From assembly GCA_016711125.1 (NCBI GenBank), contig JADJTQ010000001.1, positions 1,500,634 through 1,564,633 on the forward strand: a DNA stretch of 64,000 nt. Direction: 5' to 3'. The position numbers were made by a program, and so were the translations under genes. The notes below the pieces were generated by a model, which did no database searches, had not been told where the DNA came from, and saw only the letters and a list, made by a program, of their open reading frames with translations. Below are positions 1 to 9,800 of the stretch, piece after piece. The stretch is from Saprospiraceae bacterium. GTDB lineage: Bacteria; Bacteroidota; Bacteroidia; Chitinophagales; Saprospiraceae. Numbering within the stretch: the first letter of the stretch is position 1; each line of letters starts with the position of its first letter.

Positions 1-1
1 C

Positions 2-439
2 CCGAAGACAGTGTACCAGGGTCGGACCATCTTCCTCCAACCCTTGGGTACTGAGGGACAAGGACTTGATGGCTACAATAAGGACTTCTACAGTCTTAAT
101 ATTGTCAGCATTCCTTTTGGAGGTGGTGTTAAGTATGCACTTAATCCATCGATCACCCTTGGACTTGAGTTTGGGCTGAGGAAAACCTTCACAGATTATT
201 TGGACGATGTGAGTGGTACATATGCCAGTTATCGAGATTTGGCACAAACCAGGGGAACACTGGCCGCAAATCTGGCTGACCGCGCCCAGGAAATCAACGG
301 AGGTGAGCCAGAAGATCGGAGGGGTGCAGCAAGGGGTAATCCGAAGTTTAACGATTGGTATTTCATTGGTAATTTTACGATTTCGTATCACTTCTATGAT
401 TTGTTAAGCGGTAAGGGCGGTTGCCCCATGGCTTTTTAG
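2..439 (+). CDS. PorG-like outer-membrane beta-barrel protein, 3' part
   Basis: The frame is open from the window edge, so the gene begins upstream and only about 145 C-terminal residues are visible. The visible part has alternating barrel-like strands (IPFGGGVKYALNPSITLGLE, then WYFIGNFTISYHFYD) and a short Cys-containing end (KGGCPMAF). This resembles the tail of the DUF6089/PorG-like proteins common in Bacteroidota, which are outer-membrane barrels associated with type IX secretion. Family assignment rests on pattern memory of the C-terminus only; another porin-type barrel is possible. The GTG at 11 is not a real start. Confidence 0.55.
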   Translation, partial: PKTVYQGRTIFLQPLGTEGQGLDGYNKDFYSLNIVSIPFGGGVKYALNPSITLGLEFGLRKTFTDYLDDVSGTYASYRDLAQTRGTLAANLADRAQEINGGEPEDRRGAARGNPKFNDWYFIGNFTISYHFYDLLSGKGGCPMAF

Positions 440-754
440 GGGGTTCGGGAGAGTTGCCTATGACAGATCTTCACAACTAGCTCGGGTTCAATTCATTATT
501 GTTATTATTCGAATGCGTCATATTTAGTTCTCTTGGTAATCCATTCATATCGTAAACAAGTTTAGTAAACGATCCAAACCTAACCAGCTTTCATCCTCAC
601 TTTCTATAATTTTGTAAAAAATGTATTTACTCGCCTTAATTTTTTACAATCCTTTAATCTTCTTACAATAGATCGACTTCCCAGATGTCGGGCTCCAAAG
701 GTTGAGGGAGATTTAGCCTGCTCTTTCCTACCTTCATGTTTCAAAATTAAATGA
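440..754. other. Intergenic stretch with dispersed repeat
   Basis: There is no credible gene here. It carries copy 1 of a roughly 195-nt repeat (457 to about 650) that is also found near 47.6 kb in the same orientation. The last 100 bases before recQ show no clear promoter. Confidence 0.6.
457..650 (+). repeat. Dispersed intergenic repeat, copy 1
   Basis: This stretch aligns collinearly with 47602 to about 47800. There is an identical 27-nt block (457-483 against 47602-47628), an identical 17-nt block (515-531 against 47660-47676), and a shared 14-nt block (549-562 against 47692-47705), with diverged sequence between. Both copies lie a short distance downstream of a plus-strand gene for a surface or outer-membrane protein. 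Neither copy has an open frame that matches the other. It could be a small non-autonomous element, a structured RNA or a decayed insertion sequence. Confidence 0.75.
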
Positions 755-2669
755 GTGGTCAATTCTCCACATGCAGTACTAGAGAAATACTGGGGGTACC
801 GTACTTTTAGGCCTCTGCAAGAGCAGATAATCCATGCAATACTTGCTGGTAAGGAAGTGATCGCCTTATTGCCCACGGGAGGAGGAAAGTCAGTCTGCTT
901 TCAGGTCCCTGCTCTGATGCGTGATGGTCTGACCTTGGTCATTTCGCCCTTGATTGCACTGATGAATGACCAGGTATCTCAACTGAAAAAGAGAGGTGTT
1001 CGTGCCTCTTGTATTCACAGTGGCTTGCATTATAAGGAGATAGAACGGATCCCTGGATGAAGCGATGTTTGGCCAAATGAAATTGCTTTATGTCTCCCCT
1101 GAGAGATTGCAATCTTCTTCCTTTATACCGGTGATCGAAAGACTGCCATTGGAATATATCGTCGTCGATGAAGCGCATTGCGTAAGTATGTGGGGTTACG
1201 ATTTCAGACCCTCATACCTCCAGATAACTGAAGTGAGAAAGTGGCATCCCAAGGTACCCATTATTGCCCTGACTGCTACCGCTACCGAAGAGGTGATCAA
1301 AGACATGTCAGATAAATTAGCGCTTAGACAACCCATTGTCTATAAGGCAGGGTTTTTGCGTCCAAATTTAAAATTTGGAGTTTTGGTAGTTGAAGATAAA
1401 CGATCCAAGTGCCTGTCACTTATTGCAAAACTGAAAGGACCAGCGGTGGTATATGTACGTAACCGACGACTCACACGGGAAATTGCTGGTATGTTGAAAG
1501 CAAGAAAACTCAGCTCCACTTACTATCATGCCGGTTTAGATCAGGAGACTCGCAAAAAAACGAACAAGAATTTTTAGGAGAGAAAAACACAATTTATGAT
1601 TGCCACCAACGCATTTGGCATGGGGGTCGATAAGTCGGATGTCCGCATGGTGATCCACTATGATTTGCCCGAAAACCTGGAATCGTATTATCAGGAGGCA
1701 GGCAGAGCAGGACGTGACGGTAAAGATGCATATGCGGTTATATTATTTCAGGAGCAGGACCGAATAAAATTGGAACAGAATTTTGATCGCGAGTTTCCAT
1801 CAATGGAAGAAATAAAACGTGTGTATCGAGCCTTGTCCAACTACCTTAAACTAGCCGTAGGGGGCGGTGAAGGAGTTTCTTTTCCTTTCGATTTGAGTCA
1901 ATTCATACAGCAGTATCAATTGGATAGTAGAGAGACCTGGAATATCCTGAGAATTCTTGAACAGGATGGTTGGATCTATTTGACAGATGGATTTTATCAA
2001 TCATCCCGACTACGAATTTTAGTGGAACGAGAGGTTTTGTATGACTATCAACTTCGAAATGTGGATAAAGATGCCTTAATCAAGCTATTGCTCCGCCTAT
2101 ATCAGGGCATCTTATCAGATGCAACCATGATTCAAGAAAGTGCACTGGCAAATCTTTTACGCAAGAGCGAAATAGAAGTTGTTAGCATGTTGAGAGCCTT
2201 GCATAGGGATGGTATCATTGAATATTTGGAACGGAGTGAAGAGAGGAGGTTGACGATGCTCCGTGAGCGGGTGCAAGTCGACAATTTTATGATTGATCAG
2301 ACAATGTATCAGTTTAGAAAAAAGAGGAGACGTGAAGGAATAGATCAGATTTTAGCTTATATTGAAACATTGGACTGCCGGCAACGATTTTTGCTACACT
2401 ACTTTGATGATCAATTGGAAGTAGACTGTGGAGTTTGTGATAGGTGCAGAGCTGCAGGACGTCAGAAGATGAAGCGAGCTGACTATCTGATCATTAGAAA
2501 GGCAATTTTTGATAAACTCGAAAAAAAAGAATACCCCGTTAGGCTATTAATTGATGAATTTGATTCCAGGGAGAAAAATTGGGTAATTTCCGTATTGCAA
2601 TATCTCCTTAATGAAGAATCGATTATTAAGTATAACGGCATAATAATGAAGAAATCCGAAGATTTATGA
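755..2669 (+). CDS. recQ: ATP-dependent DNA helicase RecQ (frame-disrupted)
   Basis: 3'-5' superfamily 2 DNA helicase for recombination and fork repair. In order: Walker A (LLPTGGGKS), DEAH box (VVDEAHC), helicase motif VI (YYQEAGRAGRDGK), then the RQC zinc region (CGVCDRCRA) and a winged-helix part. No HRDC domain is visible. The gene is read in three pieces. One extra base lies in the CCC near 1051-1054. A TAG at 1575-1577 is bracketed by two compensating indels, at the A7 of 1554-1560 and the A5 near 1582-1586; undoing them restores the expected text up to ATNAFGMGVDK. The GTG at 755 is preferred because the preceding in-frame codon is TGA. The stop overlaps the next gene's ATG by 4 nt. 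The product is full length once the frames are joined, so I infer sequencing indels rather than decay. Confidence 0.9.
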
Positions 2670-3748
2670 AGAAAATAGCATTTGCCGTTACCAATGATAT
2701 CAGTCAAGACCGGCGTATGATTCGTATCTGCAACAGCTTGCAGGAAAATGGGTACGAGGTCACACTGGTAGGCCGGGTTTTATCAACCTCGTTAGAATTA
2801 CCTGCGTTCAAATTTAAGACACACAGAATTAAGTGTATTTTTAATAAGGGTCCGAAATTTTATGCTGAGTTTAATATTCGACTTTATTTGTATTTCAAAA
2901 AAATCGGAGCTGATCTTTACGGAGCAGTTGACTATGACACACTCAAAGGGGTGGCCAAGGCGGCTAAAGTAAAAGGAAAGAAAATAATCTTCGACGCCCA
3001 TGAGTGGTTTGAAGAGGTGCCTGAATTGAAGGGGAGAAATAAAGTCAAAAACTACTGGATTAAAATAGCTCAAAAAGGAATCCCCCAGACCCATCTAAGA
3101 TATACAGTGTCGCAGGGGATTGCAGAAAATCTTGAGCGACTCTATAGTAGACCATTTGAAGTAATCCATAATTATCCCCCCCTGCAAACCGCAGAGCCTG
3201 GGTCGGTCAGAGAGGAAGTCTTGATCTATGTAGGTGTGCTGAATCAAGGCAGAGGGCTACCGGAGTTGGTCAAGGCCATGCACGAAATCAATGCCAAATT
3301 GTGGCTTGTCGGAGACGGAGATATTCGCGAAGAATTGTGGACATTGGCGACGCAGGAAAACTTACTGCACAAAATTGTATTCAAAGGATTTGTTCCTCCC
3401 GCAGATTTAAATAGTTTACTATTGAAAGCCAGAGTTGGTATTAATCTGCTCGACGGATCATCATTGAGTTACCGGCATTCGCTCGCCAATAAATTTTTTG
3501 ATTACGTCCATGCTGGTATACCCCAGGTATTTATGGAATTTCCGGAGTATAAGCGTCAATATCAACAATTTAGGGTAGGAGCTCCTATTTTTGATCTGAC
3601 GAAATCGTCGATTGTCTATGCGATTAATCATCTTTTGCAGGATCGTAATTATTGGTTTAACATACATATCGACTGTCTGAAAGCCAGAAAAGTGTGGTGT
3701 TGGCAAAATGAAGAGAAAAAACTTTTAGAACTGGTAAATCGCCTTTAG
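2666..3748 (+). CDS. Glycosyltransferase, GT-B fold (GT4-like)
   Basis: A 360-residue protein with the two-lobed architecture of group 1 glycosyltransferases. The N-terminal lobe opens with MKKIAFAVTNDISQDRRM and has a DAHEWFEEVP segment. The C-terminal donor-binding lobe has YVGVLNQGRGLPELVKAM, LWLVGDGDIREEL and a loop around LANKFFDYVHAGIPQVF. It would transfer a nucleotide-sugar moiety in polysaccharide or glycoconjugate synthesis; substrate cannot be told from sequence. It overlaps recQ by 4 nt (ATGA), indicating co-transcription, though no functional link to recQ is evident. Confidence 0.8.
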   Translation: MKKIAFAVTNDISQDRRMIRICNSLQENGYEVTLVGRVLSTSLELPAFKFKTHRIKCIFNKGPKFYAEFNIRLYLYFKKIGADLYGAVDYDTLKGVAKAAKVKGKKIIFDAHEWFEEVPELKGRNKVKNYWIKIAQKGIPQTHLRYTVSQGIAENLERLYSRPFEVIHNYPPLQTAEPGSVREEVLIYVGVLNQGRGLPELVKAMHEINAKLWLVGDGDIREELWTLATQENLLHKIVFKGFVPPADLNSLLLKARVGINLLDGSSLSYRHSLANKFFDYVHAGIPQVFMEFPEYKRQYQQFRVGAPIFDLTKSSIVYAINHLLQDRNYWFNIHIDCLKARKVWCWQNEEKKLLELVNRL

Positions 3749-3840
3749 ATTCCAGAGGAGTAGAAATCACGGTCATCGGTTTGTCTCTTAAATGGTTGTC
3801 AAAAGGGGGACGACTAATGAAAAACTCACAAATAACTTGT

Positions 3841-6099
3841 CTATCGAATGATCGTCTTGTTGGCCGAAGCATTGACATACATGATGTTTCCAATGTCTCC
3901 AATACGCATAAATGCTTCCGCTCCATCATGTTTGACCGTATCCTCATGAAAACCGAGGATACATAAATCGGCATCACGGGAGTAACCTTCAATGATGGAT
4001 TCGATGCTGATATCCAATTGTTGTGGGATGAGTGTGATGTTTTTGTTAGAAATCGGAAGTTGTCCGGCTTCAATTAATTGTTTAAGTCGATCGCGTTCTT
4101 CGGTGATTTTATTTTCCGGAAAAATGGCATTGATCTTGATTTCAGCACTTCTCCAATCTGGATGACCAATAATAATGTACGCCAGCAAGATCATAAGATT
4201 TGCGTTATCATAATCATGGGAATTGATCCAAACATGGATATGCTTATTTAGACCAAATCCTCTAATTGAGGTCCTTAAAATGGTAACATCAAAATCGACA
4301 GATTTAATCAATTTCAGATTGTCAACAATATCGGGGAGGTTTGTTGGGTCATGAAAAGCAAATTCAAAAATAAATAAATTATTTTCCGTCCCAGCTATGC
4401 CCGGCAATTGCACGACCTGAGCTATGGTAGAAGTATATGAAGGACTGACTAAGGTGTCAATAAAAATATTGCTTCTTTTATCTTCGGCCATATGAATTAA
4501 ACGGTTTTTACATTCCTGGGCCACCAGATTGGTTTCTTTTGACAGGTATCCCTTGATAACATGGATATAGGTGCCAAAGCCATATTTGTTGGAGATCCAT
4601 GCGAGTAAATCAAAGGCACTTAATCGCTGAAAGGAATGTTCGGAAATCGCCACTGCCGAAGGTCTCCACGTACTGATCGTTTCTTTCTTGGCCTTTTGTA
4701 AAAAGACCTGAAGCGAACGGCTAAACTGGAAAATCACTCCTTGAAATATGACAGCAAGAGATTGTTTATGTCGATTGTAATAACTGTTAAATAGGTATAT
4801 GGCAGAAATAGTAAAAATGGCTATGAGGGCAGATCTCGGACTCATAAAAAACATCAGGCCGATACAAGCCAAAGCACCGAAAAGGGAAATATACCAACGT
4901 GATTTAAATTTGGGCCGGTAAGATGGATCAGCGGCAAAATGATTGAGGAAGGAGATTAAACAAAGAGATCCATAAGTAACCATAAAAAACATGGAAATAA
5001 TCTTGGCAACATTGTCAATCGCTCCCATGATGATAAAAATACCGGCGATAACTACCGTCACAATTGAAGCGTTGACTGGCTCTTTACTTGCACCTTTTCC
5101 TTTCGATAACCAGAGATTCATTAGCGCAGAAGGAAAAATTCGATCAAGTGCGATAGCCTGTAAAGTACGGGGTGCTACCATAATTGATCCTAGAGCAGAT
5201 GATATCGTTGCCGCCGCCAAGCCCAGGGGGATCAAAATCCAACCTGACCAGGCAATGTCCTGCATAACCAACTCTGATGTGTCTGAAAGGGTCACCGGAT
5301 CGGCTGAAATTGCAAATTTATAAGCAATTAGGCAATAGATGATCATACCCCCAATTGTAGCTGCCATGGTGCCGAAGGGTATCGCTTTGCCCGGGTCTTT
5401 GAGATCACCGGAGAGACCTACACCGGCCGTCATTCCAGTAAAAGCAGGGAAAATGATGGCAAACACTGTAAAAAAGCTCAACGGACTTAGATCGGATACT
5501 GAGCTCAAATGGAGTGTCGCATCAAAGGAGTGCGTTTGTGCATAATCGGTCTGACCCAAAAAAAAGGCGATTAACGACACGGCAAGAACGGCGACCACAA
5601 TATAAAGCATTTTCATGCCCAGGTCGGCACCTTTGGTCAGCATTACATAAGTGAGGAGCAACAGAGCAGGTATGCCAACGGTTTGCTTTACCTCAAGAAT
5701 ATAAACTAAATTGGGATGCAGTGAGAATTGATTGGTGAGCCACGTGAAGAGCGGTACAAATGCTTCTGAAAACGCCATCACATAAAATGCCACACTTATC
5801 GCTTGTGACAGGAAGAGTGCAAGACCTATGGTAGAGCCAATGACCAGACCGAAAGATCGTGATATAATAAAATATTCGCCCCCACCTTCTACTTTTTGAT
5901 TAGTGGCTATTTCGGCAATTGCCATTGCAGTGGGTATCGTTACGGCATGACCTATGATGATCATAATTAGGGTGCTAAGAAATCCTAATTGTCCGACTGC
6001 AAATCCAAAACGCAGAAAAAGTACAGCCCCCAGAATCGTAGAAATGGCGGTGAAAAATACAGGAGCGGTTCCAAACTTACCAGATTGTATGGTTGCCAT
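3841..6099 (-). CDS. SLC12-like / APC-superfamily cation-chloride or amino acid transporter
   Basis: A 752-residue integral membrane protein. The first 470 or so residues form about 12 hydrophobic helices beginning with a Gly-rich first helix (GTAPVFFTAISTILGAVLFL). The last 270 residues are soluble and contain a regulatory-looking domain with alternating beta/alpha segments. This arrangement (APC-fold core plus long cytosolic C-terminus) is that of the Na-K-Cl / K-Cl cotransporter family, which bacteria carry sporadically; plain amino acid permeases usually lack the tail. The ion or substrate is not decidable here. The gene is intact over 2.26 kb, converges with the glycosyltransferase gene and diverges from the M23 peptidase gene with a 180-nt shared upstream region. 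Confidence 0.7.
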   Translation of the reverse strand: MATIQSGKFGTAPVFFTAISTILGAVLFLRFGFAVGQLGFLSTLIMIIIGHAVTIPTAMAIAEIATNQKVEGGGEYFIISRSFGLVIGSTIGLALFLSQAISVAFYVMAFSEAFVPLFTWLTNQFSLHPNLVYILEVKQTVGIPALLLLTYVMLTKGADLGMKMLYIVVAVLAVSLIAFFLGQTDYAQTHSFDATLHLSSVSDLSPLSFFTVFAIIFPAFTGMTAGVGLSGDLKDPGKAIPFGTMAATIGGMIIYCLIAYKFAISADPVTLSDTSELVMQDIAWSGWILIPLGLAAATISSALGSIMVAPRTLQAIALDRIFPSALMNLWLSKGKGASKEPVNASIVTVVIAGIFIIMGAIDNVAKIISMFFMVTYGSLCLISFLNHFAADPSYRPKFKSRWYISLFGALACIGLMFFMSPRSALIAIFTISAIYLFNSYYNRHKQSLAVIFQGVIFQFSRSLQVFLQKAKKETISTWRPSAVAISEHSFQRLSAFDLLAWISNKYGFGTYIHVIKGYLSKETNLVAQECKNRLIHMAEDKRSNIFIDTLVSPSYTSTIAQVVQLPGIAGTENNLFIFEFAFHDPTNLPDIVDNLKLIKSVDFDVTILRTSIRGFGLNKHIHVWINSHDYDNANLMILLAYIIIGHPDWRSAEIKINAIFPENKITEERDRLKQLIEAGQLPISNKNITLIPQQLDISIESIIEGYSRDADLCILGFHEDTVKHDGAEAFMRIGDIGNIMYVNASANKTIIR

Positions 6100-6279
6100 A
6101 GCAAACCCAATAATTCTTAAGGGTCAAAATAAAATTGTGTCACAATTTAAAGGAGTATTTAAACTTATTGAAATAAAGTATCAATAGTTTGTGTAAGATC
6201 TTAACCTGGCTTATGACACATTGAAGGTCAAGTTGTGTTTGCGTCAAATTTTCCTTAATATTCAACCTAATTCAATGAG

Positions 6280-7623
6280 ATGATGCTTCAAATTAGTAAA
6301 CAGTCGGTTGTGTATTTTTTATGGTTAACACTACTGCTTGTCTCATGCAAGCAAGAAATTGTGCCTATTGAGTGCAAGCCAGGCACTGATCATGAGGATT
6401 ATGTCCATAGTCTGGAAAAAGCAAATCTCTTAAACACTGCATTAGCAAAAGACTGGCTTCCAGCTGCTCAGGCCAGTCTTGAAAGCCCAGTCCAAATACA
6501 AACACCTTATCAGGAGACCTTTTATTGGGCTCCAGAAACACCTGAAGCCCAAGGCTATATTTTTTCGGTAAAGAGGGGACAGAAAATATTGATCGATTTG
6601 GATCCCCAAAAATTAGATTCAACCCAAATTTTTATGGATCTGTTTAGGATTGAAAAGCAATCCGCTGGCGATGAACATGTTCATATCGCATCAGCTCAAA
6701 AAAAAGAGCTAATTCTTGGATTTGAACCAAGGGAAGATGGAAGATATCTATTGAGAATACAGCCGGAGTTATTGAGGGGAGGTCAGTACCATTTTATCGT
6801 AAAAGTGGTGCCATCTCTGCAATTTCCCGTGTTAGATAAAACTCGCCAGGCGATTGGAAGTTTTTTTGGCGACGAGCGCGACGGTGGGCGTCGAAAGCAT
6901 CATGGCATCGATATTTTTGCTAAAAGACACACTCCAATTTTGGCCCCAACTGATGGCTATATCCGGTTTGCCGGAGAAAGAGGATTGGGGGGGCAGGTCG
7001 TATGGATGCATGACCCCAAGCGCGATCTTAAACTATATTTTGCTCATCTACATACAATCATCGCCAAAAGTGGTCAATGGGTGGAGCTTGGAGATACCTT
7101 GGGTTTGGTTGGCAATACCGGAAACGCCCGGACGACTCCTCCACATCTGCATTTTGGAATTTATCAGGATGGTCCAATTGATCCCTTTCATTTTGTAGCA
7201 GATTTACCGGACAAGCCCAAAAATATCCGTTCTAATCAAAACCTGGTAGGACAGCAGGTTCGAATGAGGCAAACGGCAGCGATAACTTTGACAGTACCTG
7301 ATTCAATGAAGCAGGACGAAAAAATGCTTGATCAATATCAAATGATAGAAATCAAAGCCGCAATGTTATCCAATTACCGGGTTAAATTACCCAATGGTAT
7401 CGTTGGGGTTATTCACATGAATGATGTGGAGTCAATGGAGAGGCCAATAATGACAGATAGATTATCCGAAGATTTGATCCTCCTGGAGAAACCTGCAAAA
7501 AATGTTGCCATCGTCGAACATTTAGTTACTCCTGAACATATTACGGTATTGGCAAAAGATGCCGACCATTGGTACGTACGCAGTATCACCGGCGCTGCAG
7601 GTTGGATCGAAACCCTTCCATGA
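6280..7623 (+). CDS. M23-family metallopeptidase lipoprotein with SH3-like tail
   Basis: 447 residues. The N-terminus is a lipoprotein signal with lipobox LLVSC, so the protein is probably tethered in the envelope. The central LytM/M23 domain has zinc-binding HxxxD (H207-D211, in HHGIDIF) and HxH (H289, H291, in PPHLHFGIY) motifs; family members cleave peptidoglycan cross-links. A pre-domain of about 200 residues precedes it. The tail of about 120 residues has two SH3-like units (around VKLPNGIVGVIHMNDVES and YVRSITGAAGWIE) that may bind wall peptides. The next gene follows after 20 nt, suggesting co-transcription. Confidence 0.85.
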   Translation: MMLQISKQSVVYFLWLTLLLVSCKQEIVPIECKPGTDHEDYVHSLEKANLLNTALAKDWLPAAQASLESPVQIQTPYQETFYWAPETPEAQGYIFSVKRGQKILIDLDPQKLDSTQIFMDLFRIEKQSAGDEHVHIASAQKKELILGFEPREDGRYLLRIQPELLRGGQYHFIVKVVPSLQFPVLDKTRQAIGSFFGDERDGGRRKHHGIDIFAKRHTPILAPTDGYIRFAGERGLGGQVVWMHDPKRDLKLYFAHLHTIIAKSGQWVELGDTLGLVGNTGNARTTPPHLHFGIYQDGPIDPFHFVADLPDKPKNIRSNQNLVGQQVRMRQTAAITLTVPDSMKQDEKMLDQYQMIEIKAAMLSNYRVKLPNGIVGVIHMNDVESMERPIMTDRLSEDLILLEKPAKNVAIVEHLVTPEHITVLAKDADHWYVRSITGAAGWIETLP

Positions 7624-7643
7624 ATGCGTAATCTAAAAAAGTA

Positions 7644-8609
7644 ATGAAATCAGTCTTCGTCTCTATTTTACTGACATGTTTTTTAAGGACCATGTTTTCA
7701 CAATCCGGAGCCAAAGATCAAGTTTTGATTTCAAATCAAATCTCACGGGTAGAGACGACTGCCCAAAAATGGGTTTTTACAAATTCACAGGAAGTGAATA
7801 ATGAGCAAGGTCATTTACAAGGTGTACAACTAAAAAGAATCAAGAAATTAGATTATTTTTATTTAAGTGGTAGTAGTAGCGAATACAGTTATCTGGCCAT
7901 CGGAAGGCTTAACGATTCGCCCTCAATAATCCAGATTAAAAAGCTTTTTAGTAAACCATTGAAACACGCAGGTGGTTTTCAAATTTCGGAAAATTACCTG
8001 GCTGTGGGTATTGAAGACAATGAAGCCCGAAATCATTCGCAGGTCTGCGTTTATAAATTGTCAAGGAAGGGTGAATTATCAAGGAACCCGATCGCATGTA
8101 TTGACCGGCGGGGCGCTTACGAGCGGGCGACTGCCGGATGTGTTGGGCTTACTTTTTTTGACAATCGATGGCTGATCGTGGTTGGAGATTGGAATACAAG
8201 AAATTTGGATTTTTATGTAAGTATGGGAAAAAATATTGCGGGGGGATTCAGACTGATGGACAGCATCAGGATAAGTGATTGCGACCGATCCGTCTGGTCT
8301 GATACAACCTGGCTTGCCTATCAAAACATCCAACTGATCACCCAGGAAGGTAAAATTTACTTAATTGGATTGAACAGCCAGTCAATAATTAAGAAAAACA
8401 TTGCTGATCTATTTAGAATTGATTCAGAAAATTTGGATCATTTTATAATAAATAAAGTCAATCACCAGACGCTCGAAAATCAAGGTGGGGATTTTGTATG
8501 GGGTGCCGGCGGTGTCATCGACCGGGACCAACTATTGGGGATACTGAGTTGTGAGCGAAACCTTTCCGAGATTAACCGCCTTTATTTCTATCCCATTTTG
8601 CCGGAATGA
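7644..8609 (+). CDS. Secreted protein of unknown function
   Basis: 321 residues with an N-terminal signal peptide (MKSVFVSILLTCFLRTMFSQ, cleavage probably near the SQS). I do not recognise the family. The body has repeated short hydrophobic strands ending in aromatic or Asp residues (YSYLAIGRLNDS, NYLAVGIEDNE, RWLIVVGDWNTRNLDFY, KIYLIGLNSQS), which suggests a beta-propeller-like fold. Six cysteines are scattered through the protein. It follows the M23 lipoprotein by 20 nt and probably shares its transcript; there is no T9SS sorting domain. Confidence 0.7.
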   Translation: MKSVFVSILLTCFLRTMFSQSGAKDQVLISNQISRVETTAQKWVFTNSQEVNNEQGHLQGVQLKRIKKLDYFYLSGSSSEYSYLAIGRLNDSPSIIQIKKLFSKPLKHAGGFQISENYLAVGIEDNEARNHSQVCVYKLSRKGELSRNPIACIDRRGAYERATAGCVGLTFFDNRWLIVVGDWNTRNLDFYVSMGKNIAGGFRLMDSIRISDCDRSVWSDTTWLAYQNIQLITQEGKIYLIGLNSQSIIKKNIADLFRIDSENLDHFIINKVNHQTLENQGGDFVWGAGGVIDRDQLLGILSCERNLSEINRLYFYPILPE

Positions 8610-9425
8610 ATAGGGTGCAGTTAAAGTCAAATGATCTGCAAAAAATCGGACGTATCGCTCCGGACCTGAAGGAGGTGACTACAGGTTCTCATGCCATCGC
8701 GAATCACTGATCGTATTGGATTGTATTTGTGGCTATGGGCCAAATGGAGTATCTGCTCATGGATGGCCAGAGCTCTACTGATCATCACCTCATTCCTGAG
8801 AGGGGTCCAATTTACAGTCAAAGTTTCTAAAAAAATAGGCCTTTTGGAACATTTTGGCACCAGGTTTGTACGATGTTTTGGTAGACAAACTTGATGTACT
8901 TTACCTCAGGTTTGCAAACAATTGATTGATAGTAAAGTATCCGGCAATAAAAATATTAATGTATCTTTAGTAGATCAGGTATTTTCACCTAAATCTGATT
9001 TGCGATATACCGAGCAAGAAGCATGAATCAAATTTTTACGAAGATCTTGGAATTTACCGTCGGGAAAACTATTTCGTGCCTGACTACAGTTACTGAGATA
9101 GAGTCGACCGGAGGGGCTTCAGATGTTAGTAATTCTGAATTGGGTTTTGTTCAGGCTCAGATGTCATTGATCGACCCTCTTCAGCTAAAGGTTGTCGTTC
9201 TTTCTTTATTGCTTTTGCGATTATACTCGTGTGTCGAAAGCTAGTAACTCTCGATCAGGCTGTAGCAAGAGCTTGATCCCAACCAATTCCACAAAGTTCT
9301 TATTTGAGAAATTGCAGACTATTCGCGGAACTCCGGGTACAATCTGCGGAAGAGATTGAAAAGCTGGAACTTACCAAAACGGGTAGCAAGGCCTATGCTC
9401 TAGTGGTCGCATAATTTTTGTCGAT

Positions 9426-9608
9426 GTCTTTTTATTGATCACGTTGAGGAATTGAGCTTCTCCCTGGCATCCATATAAATCTGTGGATAGAGAGTGGAAT
9501 GCTGAAAGTTTAAAAAACTAGCACGGGCTTATCCGCGAATTGCCGCTGATTTACGCGGATGTTTTTTTATTCAATATTTTGAGAAATTGGGATTCGCGTT
9601 GACAGCCA
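9426..9608 (+). repeat. Pair of diverged direct repeats
   Basis: Positions 9426-9473 and 9561-9608 align without gaps at 34 of 48 positions. Both start with a G plus T-run followed by ATT and contain a GAnGAAATTG-type core. The second copy begins directly after the hairpin at 9531-9560. Function unknown. Confidence 0.4.
9531..9568 (+). terminator. Hairpin followed by T-run
   Basis: Arms ATCCGCG (9531-9537) and CGCGGAT (9554-9560) form a 7-bp stem with a 16-nt loop, followed by GTTTTTTT. The shape is terminator-like, but no gene ends just upstream, so it may instead be part of the local repeat. Confidence 0.4.
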
Positions 9609-9800
9609 ATAATCATGTCATCTAGAAAATTTTGAATTCTGAACGAATTATTTTGGAGACTTAGGCAATCCTCCGAAATTTTCAATTGGTCGATTATAAT
9701 CAGGAGTACTTATTTTTAGGTCCATTGCAATCAATTGCAATCCATATAGTGTCATTTGCAAATTGTCAGATTATCAACTTATTGATATATAATGCGGAGA

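Larger units (their letters stand above)
8610..9800. other. Gene-poor, probably decayed accessory stretch
   Basis: No intact gene can be supported over 1.19 kb. Several short open pieces have coding-like composition without starts, for example frame 1 ending at 8931 (LYDVLVDKLDVLYLRFANN) and frame 1 at 9295-9414 (ending LELTKTGSKAYALVVA). They do not join into one protein by one or two indels. A pair of diverged direct repeats (9426-9473 and 9561-9608) and a hairpin with T-run (9531-9568) also lie here. The simplest reading is remnants of one or more dead genes or insertions. Confidence 0.5.

Noticed and set aside
604..876. Minus-strand 90-codon open frame over the recQ start and repeat copy 1
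   Set aside because: It overlaps the clear RecQ N-terminus, has no recognisable protein pattern and is interrupted at the same place in repeat copy 2.
1554..1590. Programmed frameshifting in recQ at the A7 run
   Set aside because: A second compensating shift a few codons later and a further unrelated shift at 1051 would all be needed; many unrelated genes show the same kind of break, so sequencing indels are simpler.
9226..9300. Possible remnant of a LytTR-type regulator (text like TLDQAVAR and LDPNQF)
   Set aside because: The two pieces lie in different frames, the match is about 16 residues and the following sequence does not continue the domain.
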